A stretch of DNA of 40,540 nt from positions 1-40,540 of the forward strand of contig JAUNCR010000008.1 of the NCBI GenBank assembly GCA_030526505.1. The letters run 5' to 3'. A program made the position numbers and the translations under genes. Of this stretch, positions 1-7,864 are shown in pieces. Position 1 is the first letter of the stretch; the number at the start of each line of letters is the position of its first letter. Under the pieces are notes generated by a model. The model made no database searches. It was not told the origin of the DNA and worked only from the letters and a program-made list of their open reading frames with translations. The DNA is from Spirochaetales bacterium. Its GTDB lineage: Bacteria > Spirochaetota > Spirochaetia > Treponematales > Treponemataceae.

Positions 1-780
1 GACTTCAATGCCATGCGCGGAATCATTACGAACGGTGAAATCTGGCTTTGGAATCTTAGGCGCATGAACGACAGTCAGGAAATGCTCTACTTTATAAAGA
101 AACTGAAAGCTGCCGTTAAAAACTGTCTTGATTGTTCTCTCCATGAAAAAGTGGAATCCCTTTTCTCTGAAAACTTAAAGGATTTTGACAGGCTTTCAAG
201 TTATGCCAGCTGTTTTAGCGAATATTCTGACGATGCGGCTCAATGGGCAAGGTATGCAAAAAACGGCATGGGAATTTGCATTGCCTTCAATAAAGACTAT
301 CTTGCCAAAATAGGAGAGGCAGGTCATGCACCTTTGTGCAAGGTAAGCTATTCAGGTGATGTTGATGGTCTTGAAATCGTTTCTGAAATTGCTGCCATTG
401 TTAAAGAAGGTGAAAAGGACAATGACAGAATTAAGGAAATGTTCAACCGCCTTATAACAAGTTCACCTTTGTTCAAGCACCCTTCCTTCATAAGTGAAAA
501 GGAATATCGTCTTGTTTCCCTTCCATATAATGTGAATCAGTATTTAGGTGAGCCTCATTTCTTTGTTGAAGAAACAAACATCAAAAAATACTACATTCTG
601 AAACTTAAGGAAGTCTGCGGAACCTTGGGAATCCATTATGCCGACCTCTTCAATGAAATCTGCATTGGTCCTGAAGCAAAAGTTACAAGAGAAGTTCTTT
701 CCGATTATTTTGATTCTACCGGAATGAAGGAACTTTGCAGCAAAATAAAACTTTCAGAGTGTCCGCTCAGAAGATTTTAG
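1..780 (+). CDS. DUF2971 family protein, 5' end outside the window
   Basis: The frame is open from base 1 (residues DFNAMRGIITNGEIW) and ends with TAG at 778-780, so the gene starts upstream of the window and the first internal ATG at 13 is probably not the start. The pattern NGEIWLWNLRRMNDSQE near the N-terminus, followed by FSEYSDDAAQWARYAKNGMGICIAF, matches the DUF2971 family, in which a 'tight-turn, then W..YG..G.GV.I.F' block is conserved. The biochemical role of DUF2971 is unknown; members are often accessory or linked to defence islands, but nothing here shows that. The C-terminal part (residues about 160-255) is acidic/basic mixed and has no membrane segment. Family call is moderately firm, function open. 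Confidence 0.7.
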   Translation, partial: DFNAMRGIITNGEIWLWNLRRMNDSQEMLYFIKKLKAAVKNCLDCSLHEKVESLFSENLKDFDRLSSYASCFSEYSDDAAQWARYAKNGMGICIAFNKDYLAKIGEAGHAPLCKVSYSGDVDGLEIVSEIAAIVKEGEKDNDRIKEMFNRLITSSPLFKHPSFISEKEYRLVSLPYNVNQYLGEPHFFVEETNIKKYYILKLKEVCGTLGIHYADLFNEICIGPEAKVTREVLSDYFDSTGMKELCSKIKLSECPLRRF

Positions 781-798
781 GCGCTTTTTTTTAAGCGC
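781..798 (+). terminator. Weak terminator-like hairpin after the DUF2971 gene
   Basis: GCGCTT (781-786) pairs with AAGCGC (793-798) around a T6 loop directly after the stop codon. The T-run is in the loop rather than after the stem on the plus strand, so this is a poor intrinsic terminator; it may only be an mRNA 3'-end stabiliser. Confidence 0.35.
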
Positions 799-844
799 GG
801 AAGTGTCCATATCAGTCATTATGGAAGTTAATTAGTTTTTTCTA

Positions 845-857
845 TATACTATTCTTT
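845..857 (+). promoter_or_regulatory. Putative -10 box for the U32 gene, leaderless start
   Basis: TATACT (845-850) lies exactly 7 nt before ATG 858, and there is no purine-rich Shine-Dalgarno in between (attcttt). If this -10 is used, transcription starts at or within a base of the start codon. No convincing -35 hexamer is visible at 16-18 bp upstream. Confidence 0.45.
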
Positions 858-3143
858 ATGACAGAACTATTAGCTCCTGCGGGAAATATTGAAGCACTTG
901 ACGCCGCAATCGGTGAAGGTGCAGATGCAGTTTACATGGGACTCAAGAGCTTTAATGCTCGCCTAAGATCATCAAATTTTGCATGGAACCAGTTTGAAGC
1001 TGCAGTACAGAGCGTTCACCGCCTTGGAAAGAAAATCTATGTTACGGTAAATACAGTAAGTGAAGAGCACGAAACTGAAAGGCTTTACCGTTTTTTGAAT
1101 TACCTCAATAAAATCGGGCCTGATGGACTCATCGTTCAGGATTTTGGCGTTGTAAGAATGTGCCAGGAATTCTGTCCGAACCTTGAACTCCACGCATCGA
1201 CTCAGATGAATGTTGAATCGGCAGCCGCTGCAAACCTTTTGAGCAAGGAAGGACTCAAGCGCGTTGTTGTTGCACGCGAACTTGGTCTTGAGGAAATCAA
1301 GCAGATCAAGGCAAAGACAAATGCGGAAATCGAAATGTTCGTTCATGGTGCCCTTTGTGTAAGTGAAAGCGGACTTTGTCTTTTTTCAAGCTATCTTGGC
1401 GGAAAGTCTGCAAACCGCGGTATGTGTACTCAGGCATGCCGCCGTCTTTACAATGCAGAAATTCCAGGCAACCTTTCTACAGGATATTATTTTTCTCCTT
1501 GTGACCTTGAACTCATCGGTCAGGTTCCTGAACTCATGCAGGCTGGAGTGGACAGCTTTAAAATTGAAGGCCGCATGAAGAGTGCAGAGTATGTTGGTGC
1601 CGTTACCGCCGCATACCGCTATGTAATGGACCATTGGGAAAACGACAAGAAGGGTGCAATTGCTGAAGGACGCAGAATCCTTTCCACAGACTTTGCAAGA
1701 TCTAAGACCGACTACTGGTATGGGTTCAAGTCTGTTGAAGAAGGCGTTGAAGAAGCCGGTGCCAAGATTCTTAATCCAAAGCAGGCTGGTGGAACAGGCA
1801 TTTACCTTGGAAAACTTAGCATGTTGAGGCCTGCAACTTCAGAAGAAAAACAGCAGGCAGCAAACATTGCCGCAGAAAGCGAAAAGGCCACTGACATCCA
1901 GATGGCAGTAATCTCTGGCGGCGACTATGATCCTGATCCGGGCGACAGCATCCGCCTTCACAAGCAGGATGACAGCGGCCGTGAAAGCCACAAGGTTCGC
2001 GTTCTTACAGTGGACGAAAAGGGCCAGAGATGGATCGATGTTCCAAATGGATTCGTGAAGGGTGACAGCGTTTATCTTCTTCAGACAAAGAGCATGTCCA
2101 AAAGATACAAGAGGGTTCTTCCTCCTGATCTTTCTCAGTTCAGGAAGCAGCCGGGACCGGAAAGACTTCCAGTCCTTGACCTTACTCCTGTTGATAAAAA
2201 TGGACTCAGCTGGTTCCCGGAAGGACTCTATGTCGGAGTTTCAACAATTGCAGACGCCCACCTTATGGGACCTCTGCATCCTGTACGCGTTATTGTCGAA
2301 CTCAACTGTGAGACTACCTATGACCTTCTTGTAAAGGACAAGCCTGAAAAACCTGTTTTGCCGTACAGCAAGAAAATGGTCATCATTTCGCTTGACCCTT
2401 ATGTTCCTGAAGGTTCGGAACCACAGCTGGAAGAAAATTTGGAGAAGCTTGTTGGAAAAGGCTACACCACTTTCGTTGTAAACAACCTTGCCCACATCAA
2501 TATCCTTAAGGGAAAGAAGGGTGTGCACATGATTGCAGGCCAGTACCTTTATACCTTCAACAAGTGGGCTGTAAGTTTCCTTGAAAACCAGAATGTTATG
2601 GCAGTCATTCCTCCTGCTGAAAATTCTGAGCATAACCTTAACGACACCTTCGAAACGGAGAACGAAAGGTCCCGTGTTCTTGTAAGCGTGTTCTCATATC
2701 CGGTTCTTTTCCGCATGAGGTTCAAGCTTCCAAAGGATTATGATTTCACCTATTTCAGCGATAAGGAAAAGATGGGCTTCAAGGTTAACTCTACGGCCGA
2801 CGGTTCCTTTGTAATGCCAGAAGCTCCATTCAGCCTTTTGGACAAGATGGACAGCCTGAAGACAAAGGGATGGAAACGCCAGCTCATTGACTTCTCAAAG
2901 ACAAAGGTGACTAAGGGTGATATCCGCGGTCTCCTTAACCTTCTCCAGAGTCATGGATATATAGAAGGCTGTTCTCGTTTCAACTGGAAGGACGGTTTCT
3001 ACAATCCTGAAAAAATGGAAGCATACCAGGCAGCCAATGCAAGGCGCGAACTTGAAGAAGCCGAAGGCATCAATGGACGCAAACCTCGCTATGGCAAACC
3101 TGGCAAAGGCAAAGGTAAGGGCGGAAACCCTCGCCGCCGCTAG
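858..3143 (+). CDS. U32 family peptidase-like protein (RlhA/YdcP type)
   Basis: 761 aa. The N-terminal 300 residues are a classic U32 domain: MTELLAPAGN start, GADAVYMGL, HASTQMN, and the family signature EMFVHGALCVSESGLCLFS. Cys167, Cys174, Cys190 and Cys194 form the conserved four-cysteine set that in U32 proteins such as RlhA binds an Fe-S cluster. Known U32 members act in tRNA/23S rRNA hydroxylation with prephenate-derived chemistry (RlhA, TrhP) or in ubiquinone synthesis; true proteolysis is doubtful for most. Length and C-terminal extension resemble RlhA (rRNA C2501 hydroxylation) more than TrhP. The tail (about 735-761) is strongly basic, rich in K, G and R, which would suit RNA binding. 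The start at 858 has no Shine-Dalgarno but a -10 box 7 nt upstream. It is convergent with ssb, the two stop codons overlapping in CTAG at 3140-3143. Confidence 0.85.
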   Translation: MTELLAPAGNIEALDAAIGEGADAVYMGLKSFNARLRSSNFAWNQFEAAVQSVHRLGKKIYVTVNTVSEEHETERLYRFLNYLNKIGPDGLIVQDFGVVRMCQEFCPNLELHASTQMNVESAAAANLLSKEGLKRVVVARELGLEEIKQIKAKTNAEIEMFVHGALCVSESGLCLFSSYLGGKSANRGMCTQACRRLYNAEIPGNLSTGYYFSPCDLELIGQVPELMQAGVDSFKIEGRMKSAEYVGAVTAAYRYVMDHWENDKKGAIAEGRRILSTDFARSKTDYWYGFKSVEEGVEEAGAKILNPKQAGGTGIYLGKLSMLRPATSEEKQQAANIAAESEKATDIQMAVISGGDYDPDPGDSIRLHKQDDSGRESHKVRVLTVDEKGQRWIDVPNGFVKGDSVYLLQTKSMSKRYKRVLPPDLSQFRKQPGPERLPVLDLTPVDKNGLSWFPEGLYVGVSTIADAHLMGPLHPVRVIVELNCETTYDLLVKDKPEKPVLPYSKKMVIISLDPYVPEGSEPQLEENLEKLVGKGYTTFVVNNLAHINILKGKKGVHMIAGQYLYTFNKWAVSFLENQNVMAVIPPAENSEHNLNDTFETENERSRVLVSVFSYPVLFRMRFKLPKDYDFTYFSDKEKMGFKVNSTADGSFVMPEAPFSLLDKMDSLKTKGWKRQLIDFSKTKVTKGDIRGLLNLLQSHGYIEGCSRFNWKDGFYNPEKMEAYQAANARRELEEAEGINGRKPRYGKPGKGKGKGGNPRRR

Positions 3144-3622
3144 AATACGACTTCTTCTTCTGCCTCCTCCTGTTCCTTCTGGTTGGCGGCAGCAACTTCT
3201 GCAAGCATGTTGATTTTTTCTTTCTTGCTTGCGGAAGTCTTTGGAGCGCTTTCTGCTCCAGCTTCTTCAGTTTCCTTGTCGCCTGTTTTCTTAAATACCG
3301 GTTTGAATTCAATGTGTTCAGCAATGATGTCTACGCGGCTGTTTTTCTTTCCGTTTTCATCAGTGGAGACATTCTGCTTGAGTCTTCCAACAACACGGAT
3401 TCCTCTTCCCTTAAGACACCATTTTTCGCAAGTTTCAGAAAGGTTTCCGAATGTGGAGATGTCGAAAAATGAAACATCGTCAACATATTCGCCTTCAGCA
3501 TTCTTGTAGTATCTGTTCACTGCAATTGGGATCCTGCAGAAAGATGCTCCGTTCTTGCATGTTTTCTTTTCCGGCTGGCGGACAACATTTCCTTCGATGA
3601 TTACCTGGTTCAATGAATTCAT
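3140..3622 (-). CDS. ssb: Single-stranded DNA-binding protein
   Basis: 160 aa. An OB-fold occupies residues 1-110 (MNSLNQVIIEGNVVRQPEKK, FDISTFGNLSETCEKWCLKGRGIRVVGRL), the standard bacterial SSB that coats single-stranded DNA in replication and repair. Residues 110-150 are a flexible charged linker. The tail ends EEAEEEVVF: acidic with a terminal Phe, but without the Asp-rich DDDxPF tip typical of E. coli SSB, so partner docking may differ. Start is supported by GAGG about 8 nt upstream of the ATG. The first 128 nt overlap the 3' end of the hydF frame on the same strand, suggesting translational coupling or a hydF reading-frame error. SSB has no functional link to hydrogenase maturation that I know of. 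It meets the U32 gene tail to tail with overlapping stops. Confidence 0.88.
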   Translation of the reverse strand: MNSLNQVIIEGNVVRQPEKKTCKNGASFCRIPIAVNRYYKNAEGEYVDDVSFFDISTFGNLSETCEKWCLKGRGIRVVGRLKQNVSTDENGKKNSRVDIIAEHIEFKPVFKKTGDKETEEAGAESAPKTSASKKEKINMLAEVAAANQKEQEEAEEEVVF

Positions 3623-4814
3623 AAAATATCCTCACAAAATAAAAATGCGCATGCAGCAGGAAAATCCGCGCGTCATTTTTCCTTCCGCATACGCTTATAT
3701 TATTTTTAAAAATTTTTATGCTGCGGTCAAGAATGCCGCTGGCAAAGGCAAGGAAGATTCCATAGTTGCAGAAAGGAATTTTTTGATCCTGTGCACATTT
3801 CATCCTGTATAGAACTTCCTTTTCCGTAATCATGCAGCCGCCGCAATGAATCACCATAGAATGTTTTGAAAGGTCTTCTGGGAATGCTGTTCCGCTTGAA
3901 TATTCAAGGTTAAGGTTTTTGCCCGTAAGTTTTTTTAGTGCTGCAGGAATCTTTACTGTGCCGATGTCGCCGCACTGCCTTCTGTGGGAACAGCCTTCGC
4001 TGATTAAAACTGAATCCCCGTCCTTGAGTTTTTCAATGACACTGACTGCCTTTATTGCTTCCTTTAAGAATCCCTTGTAGCGGGCCATTAAAATAGAAAA
4101 GGAAGTGAGGGGGATTTCCTCTGGCAAATCTTCCGAAACTTTTTTAAAGCACTGGCTGTCGGTTATTACAAGGGCAGGCTGAACATTCAGCATTCCGACT
4201 GTTTCATTAAGTTCCTCCGGCTGAATTACAATTGCCTTTGCGTGAAGATCCAGTATTTCCCTAAGTACCATCTGCTGTGGAAGTATCAATCTTCCTTTTG
4301 GAGCTGCAGCATCAATGGGACAGACAAGTATTACGGTGTCGTTGCTTTTAACAAGTCCATCAAGAATTGTCTTCTTGTTCTGTAAAGACGAGGAAAGCCT
4401 GATGATTTCCTGAACGGTTTTTTCCTTTATGGATTCTTTGCCGCGGAATACAACCGAATATGGAATCCCTTTTCCTTGAAGGAGCTTTTCAAATTTTTCG
4501 TCTTCTGTTGTTTTTCCAACAGATTTGTTTATTACAAGAATTGCAATATCGGTTTTGTTAAGTATCTGCTTTGTCTTTAAGATGCGCTTTTCTCCAAGTT
4601 CACCTTCATCGTCGTAGCCCGCCGTGTCCGTGATTACCACAGGTCCAATGGGAAGCAGTTCCATAGCCTTGCTTACAGGATCGGTGGTTGTTCCTTTTGA
4701 ATCAGAAACAATGGAAAGATCCTGTCCAAGTAGTTCATTGGCGAGGGTGGACTTACCTGCATTGCGGCTTCCAAAAATAGAAATGTGAATCCTTTCTGAA
4801 CTTGGCGTATTCAT
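3495..4814 (-). CDS. hydF: [FeFe]-hydrogenase H-cluster maturation GTPase HydF
   Basis: 439 aa. The N-terminal GTPase domain has a P-loop (GSRNAGKS, 15-22), switch II DTAGYDDEGELG (63-74) and NK at 96-97. The C-terminal cluster-binding domain has C275-S-H277 and H323-C324-G-G-C327, the CxH...HCxxC ligand set of HydF. HydF is the scaffold on which the 2Fe subcluster made by HydE and HydG is assembled and from which it is passed to the hydrogenase. The family normally ends right after NYG...HGxLxRAL; here that is residues 350-366 (NYGIFLAFASGILDRSI). The frame continues about 73 further residues of unrelated composition and overlaps ssb by 128 nt. A run AAAAATTTTTAAAAA sits just at the expected end (3703-3717); a one-base shift there would give an immediate stop. 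It begins 1 nt after the hydG stop, so the two are translationally coupled. Confidence 0.92.
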   Translation of the reverse strand: MNTPSSERIHISIFGSRNAGKSTLANELLGQDLSIVSDSKGTTTDPVSKAMELLPIGPVVITDTAGYDDEGELGEKRILKTKQILNKTDIAILVINKSVGKTTEDEKFEKLLQGKGIPYSVVFRGKESIKEKTVQEIIRLSSSLQNKKTILDGLVKSNDTVILVCPIDAAAPKGRLILPQQMVLREILDLHAKAIVIQPEELNETVGMLNVQPALVITDSQCFKKVSEDLPEEIPLTSFSILMARYKGFLKEAIKAVSVIEKLKDGDSVLISEGCSHRRQCGDIGTVKIPAALKKLTGKNLNLEYSSGTAFPEDLSKHSMVIHCGGCMITEKEVLYRMKCAQDQKIPFCNYGIFLAFASGILDRSIKIFKNNISVCGRKNDARIFLLHAHFYFVRIFYEFIEPGNHRRKCCPPAGKENMQERSIFLQDPNCSEQILQEC

Positions 4815-4815
4815 T

Positions 4816-6258
4816 TTAAAACCTGAAATCCCTTTCGTCTGATGTCTTTATTTTTTCAATGTGGGCGGAACATATTTCCTTTGTTTTTTCACGGGGAATG
4901 TTGGTTAACTCTTTTGCAATGAGTTTTTCTCCGGCTTCCTTTGTTTCCTTGCTTGCGTAGTCCGTAAGATATTCCTGCAAAGTCATCAAGGCGTTTGGAT
5001 GACAGCAGTTCTGAATCTGTCCGGTTTTGCAAAGGGACATGAAACGGTCTCCTGTTCTGCCTTCTCTGTAGCAGGCGGTGCAGAAAGACGGAATGTGATT
5101 CTGTTCAATGAGCCAGCCGATAACTTCATCCAAGGTTCTTGTGTCGCTTACATCAAACTGCTCCGAATCGTGGGGCCTTTCTTTTTCCGTATATCCGCCG
5201 ACACTGGTGCGGGAACCTCCGCTTATCTGGCTGATACCGCAGACAAGGGCACGACGCCTTGTTTCTTCGTTTTCCCTTGTGCTGATGATCATTCCGGTGT
5301 AGGGAACTGCAATCCTAATGCAGGCAATGAGCTTTAAAAACATTTCGTCGCTGATGCCGTTGTCAAAAACTTCAGGGTCAATGTCGTCTGCTTTTTTTAC
5401 GCGGGGAACTGAAATTGTATGTGGTCCAACACCGTGAACAGCTTCCAGATGTTCTGCGTGCATCAAGAGTCCCGCAAATTCATAGCGGTATTTATCAAGT
5501 CCAAAAAGAACCCCAAGGCCTACATCGTCGATGCCGGCTTCCATGGCCCTGTCGTGGGCTTCTGTGTGCCAGCTGTAGTCGTGCTTTGGACCTGTCGGAT
5601 GAAGCTGTTCGTAGCTTTCCTTGTGGTAGGTTTCCTGAAAGAGAATGTAGGTTCCAATTCCTGCCTCTTTCAGCATCTTGTATTCTTCTATTGTAGTTGC
5701 TGCAATGTTAACGTTTGCACGGCGGATGGAACCGTTCCTGTGCTTTACGCTGTAGATAGTCTTAAGGCTTTCAAGAATGTATTCAATGGGATTGTTCTTT
5801 GGATCTTCGCCCGCTTCTATTGCAAGCCTCTTGTGGCCCATGTCCTGGAGCGCTGCAACTTCCGCCGCGATTTCTTCCTGTGTAAGTTTTTTTCTTGCGA
5901 TGTTTTTGTTTTTAAGATGATATGGGCAGTAAAGGCATCCGTTGATGCAGTAGTTTGAAAGATAGAGCGGTGCAAACAAAACGATTCTGTTTCCGTAGAA
6001 GGCCTTTTTGATTTCTTCCGCAAGGCTGAAAATCTTCCTGTTGATTTCTTCGTCTTCACAGGCAAGTAGGACTGAAGCTTCCCTATGGGTAAGTCCTTCG
6101 CAATGCCATCCTTTTTCTGTTTTCTTTGGACGGGCTTTTTCTAAAAGAGAATCTATTAGTTCAAGGTTATTTTTGTTTTCGTCTGCATATTTTAATGAAG
6201 CAAGAATCTCTTCATGGCTGATGAATTCTTCCGCCTTCATGGATTTTGGGTTAAACAT
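4816..6258 (-). CDS. hydG: [FeFe]-hydrogenase maturase HydG (radical SAM tyrosine lyase)
   Basis: About 480 aa. HydG cleaves tyrosine to CO and cyanide (plus p-cresol) to build an Fe(CO)2(CN) synthon for the H-cluster. The radical-SAM motif CINGCLYCPYHLKN is the typical HydG CxxxCxxC signature; the C-terminal auxiliary cluster is seen as CTACYREGRTGD followed by C...CC in the FMSLCKTGQIQNCCHPNA segment. The frame opens at ATG 6267, but that ATG overlaps a good -10 box (TATAAT, 6271-6266), whereas the second in-frame ATG at 6258 lies exactly 7 nt downstream of it. I therefore prefer 6258, a possible leaderless start. It lies 46 nt after hydE and 1 nt before hydF. Confidence 0.93.
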   Translation of the reverse strand: MFNPKSMKAEEFISHEEILASLKYADENKNNLELIDSLLEKARPKKTEKGWHCEGLTHREASVLLACEDEEINRKIFSLAEEIKKAFYGNRIVLFAPLYLSNYCINGCLYCPYHLKNKNIARKKLTQEEIAAEVAALQDMGHKRLAIEAGEDPKNNPIEYILESLKTIYSVKHRNGSIRRANVNIAATTIEEYKMLKEAGIGTYILFQETYHKESYEQLHPTGPKHDYSWHTEAHDRAMEAGIDDVGLGVLFGLDKYRYEFAGLLMHAEHLEAVHGVGPHTISVPRVKKADDIDPEVFDNGISDEMFLKLIACIRIAVPYTGMIISTRENEETRRRALVCGISQISGGSRTSVGGYTEKERPHDSEQFDVSDTRTLDEVIGWLIEQNHIPSFCTACYREGRTGDRFMSLCKTGQIQNCCHPNALMTLQEYLTDYASKETKEAGEKLIAKELTNIPREKTKEICSAHIEKIKTSDERDFRF

Positions 6259-6265
6259 GGGTAAC

Positions 6266-6293
6266 ATTATAGAATTTCTTTGGAAAAATTCAA
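6266..6293 (-). promoter_or_regulatory. Putative sigma-70 type promoter of hydG
   Basis: On the minus strand TTGAAT (6293-6288), a 16-bp spacer and TATAAT (6271-6266) form a good promoter within the hydE-hydG gap. ATG 6258 follows the -10 box by 7 nt, which places the start of transcription at the start codon. hydG-hydF can thus be expressed independently of hydE. Confidence 0.6.
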
Positions 6294-6304
6294 ATTGACT
6301 TTTT

Positions 6305-7351
6305 CTATTTTTGAAGTGAATCGCCCCTGTCTACCACAACTTCATATCCTATGGATTTTATCTGCTGCTTCAATAGTTCAAGGTTTTCTGCAGCCTGATT
6401 TCCGCTGTCCGCTTTTTTGTCATAGAGGCTGTAGTTTTTTCTGACTGAAACCGGAGTAAGGTTAGGCATCACTACATTGGCACCGGCTTTAATTCCAAGA
6501 GGAATTCCGTTGTCGCAAATCGTCGCAAGGGCAGTGGTTGCTGGCAAAAGAATCCTTTGGTTTGCAAGACGGACAAGACTAAGGCAAAGCAATGTTCTGT
6601 CCAAAGTTCCCGCAGGATGATTTTTGAATTCAGTATCCTTGTGAGGAATGAAAGGTCCAAGCCCGCACATTTCCGGTTTAAGGTTCTGTATGAAAAACAA
6701 ATCGCGGGCAAGATTGCCGTCAGTCTGGAAAGGGGAGCCAACCATGAATCCAGCTCCTGTTTGAAATCCCAATTGCCTAAGGTTTTCAAGGCATTTCATT
6801 CTGTTGGAAAAAGACATTTCTGCAGGATGAAGTTTTTCATAGTGTTCTTCAGTTGCCGTTTCGTGGCGGAGAAGGTATCGGTCTGCGCCTGCAGTTTTTA
6901 ATTTTTCATAGCTTTCAAAAGATCTTTCTCCGAGTGAAAGAGTGACTGCGCAGTCCGGAAATGCTTTTTTTATTTCTTCTATTAAACTACACAAAATGTC
7001 ATCAGTGAAAAAAGGATCTTCGCCCCCTTGCAGTACAAAAGTCCTGAATCCAAGTGCATGACCATTTCTGCAGCATTCAAGGATTTCTTCCGGTGTCAGG
7101 CGGTAACGGATTGCATTTTTATTTCCACATCTAATTCCGCAGTAAAGGCAATTGTTTTTGCAATGGCTTGAAATTTCTATGAGGCCTCGGATGTAAACTT
7201 TGTTGCCGTAGAAAGTTCTTCTGACTTGGTCAGCCTTTTTTGCGGCGTATTCCAGATGCTTTTGTTCAGCTTTTGAAATTATGAATTCATATTCCTGAAC
7301 TGAAAGGGTTTGAGTAAACTGCAGCCTGTCGATTAATTCCAAAACTTCCAC
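6305..7351 (-). CDS. hydE: [FeFe]-hydrogenase maturase HydE (radical SAM)
   Basis: 348 aa. The radical-SAM motif SSHCKNNCLYCGIRCGN and the block LQGGEDPFFTDD are typical of HydE, close kin of biotin synthase and PylB. HydE works downstream of HydG to supply the diiron precursor of the H-cluster. Start is GTG at 7351, since no ATG is available near the expected N-terminus (VELIDRLQFTQTLS). There is no Shine-Dalgarno; TAAACT (7363-7358) lies 6 nt upstream of GTG with TTACCA 16 bp before it (7385-7380), so the mRNA may be leaderless. First gene of the minus-strand cluster hydE-hydG-hydF, divergent from the DtxR-type regulator gene. No hydrogenase structural gene is in the window. Confidence 0.92.
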   Translation of the reverse strand: MEVLELIDRLQFTQTLSVQEYEFIISKAEQKHLEYAAKKADQVRRTFYGNKVYIRGLIEISSHCKNNCLYCGIRCGNKNAIRYRLTPEEILECCRNGHALGFRTFVLQGGEDPFFTDDILCSLIEEIKKAFPDCAVTLSLGERSFESYEKLKTAGADRYLLRHETATEEHYEKLHPAEMSFSNRMKCLENLRQLGFQTGAGFMVGSPFQTDGNLARDLFFIQNLKPEMCGLGPFIPHKDTEFKNHPAGTLDRTLLCLSLVRLANQRILLPATTALATICDNGIPLGIKAGANVVMPNLTPVSVRKNYSLYDKKADSGNQAAENLELLKQQIKSIGYEVVVDRGDSLQK

Positions 7352-7473
7352 GGAATCAGTTTAGCAGAAAATGACGGATTGGTAATCCTTGCTGTTTCTT
7401 TAGGATGAGGGTTATCTAGAAAATTCAATGCCATATATGTATAATATGTAAATCTTTTTTATCAGGGGTTTTT

Positions 7474-7848
7474 ATGGTAGAACTACATGAATCTGGAGAA
7501 GACTATCTTGAAGCAGTTCTTGTTCTAAAGAGACAGAATGGAATCGCCCGTTCAGTTGATGTTGCAAGAAAACTTGGAGTTTCAAAGCCAAGTGTAAGCC
7601 GCGCCATGAGCATTCTCACAGAAAACGGTTTTATTACTGACGGACCAATCGGTTCCCTTGAACTTACGGAAGAAGGCCTCAAGCGTGCAGAGTCAATCTA
7701 TGCCCGTCATGTTCTGCTTACAAAATTCCTTATGAAAATCTGTGATGTTGATGAGGAACAGGCGGAAGCAAATGCATGCCGCATCGAACACGACATTGAT
7801 GAAGACATTAAGAACGGCATCGAAAGATGGATGAAGAAAAATTCATAG
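7474..7848 (+). CDS. DtxR/MntR family metal-dependent transcriptional regulator
   Basis: 124 aa. Residues 1-65 form a winged helix-turn-helix (SVDVARKLGVSKPSVSRAMSILTENGFI); residues 66-124 are the dimerisation/metal domain (LTEEGLKRAESIYARHVLLTKFL). Candidate metal ligands are Asp10, Glu13, His79, Cys102, Glu105 and His106. Asp10/Glu13 resemble MntR, whereas Cys102-x2-Glu-His resembles DtxR, so Fe(II) or Mn(II) could be the co-repressor. The C-terminal SH3-like FeoA domain of long DtxR proteins is absent, as in MntR. Start ATG 7474 has AGGGG 8 nt upstream, and a TATAAT box is visible near 7440. It lies 16 nt before argH, probably co-transcribed, and divergent from hydE; control of the iron-demanding hyd genes is a plausible inference only. 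Confidence 0.85.
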   Translation: MVELHESGEDYLEAVLVLKRQNGIARSVDVARKLGVSKPSVSRAMSILTENGFITDGPIGSLELTEEGLKRAESIYARHVLLTKFLMKICDVDEEQAEANACRIEHDIDEDIKNGIERWMKKNS

Positions 7849-7864
7849 GAATATAGAGGAAAAT

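Noticed and set aside
5419-5958. Long plus-strand frame inside hydG
   Set aside because: A shadow of the hydG coding strand; no ribosome-binding site, and the composition mirrors the antisense frame of a conserved gene.
6265-6267. ATG 6267 as the hydG start
   Set aside because: It overlaps the TATAAT -10 box of a good promoter and lacks a ribosome-binding site; the next in-frame ATG at 6258 fits the predicted transcript start. It stays possible for read-through transcripts from hydE.
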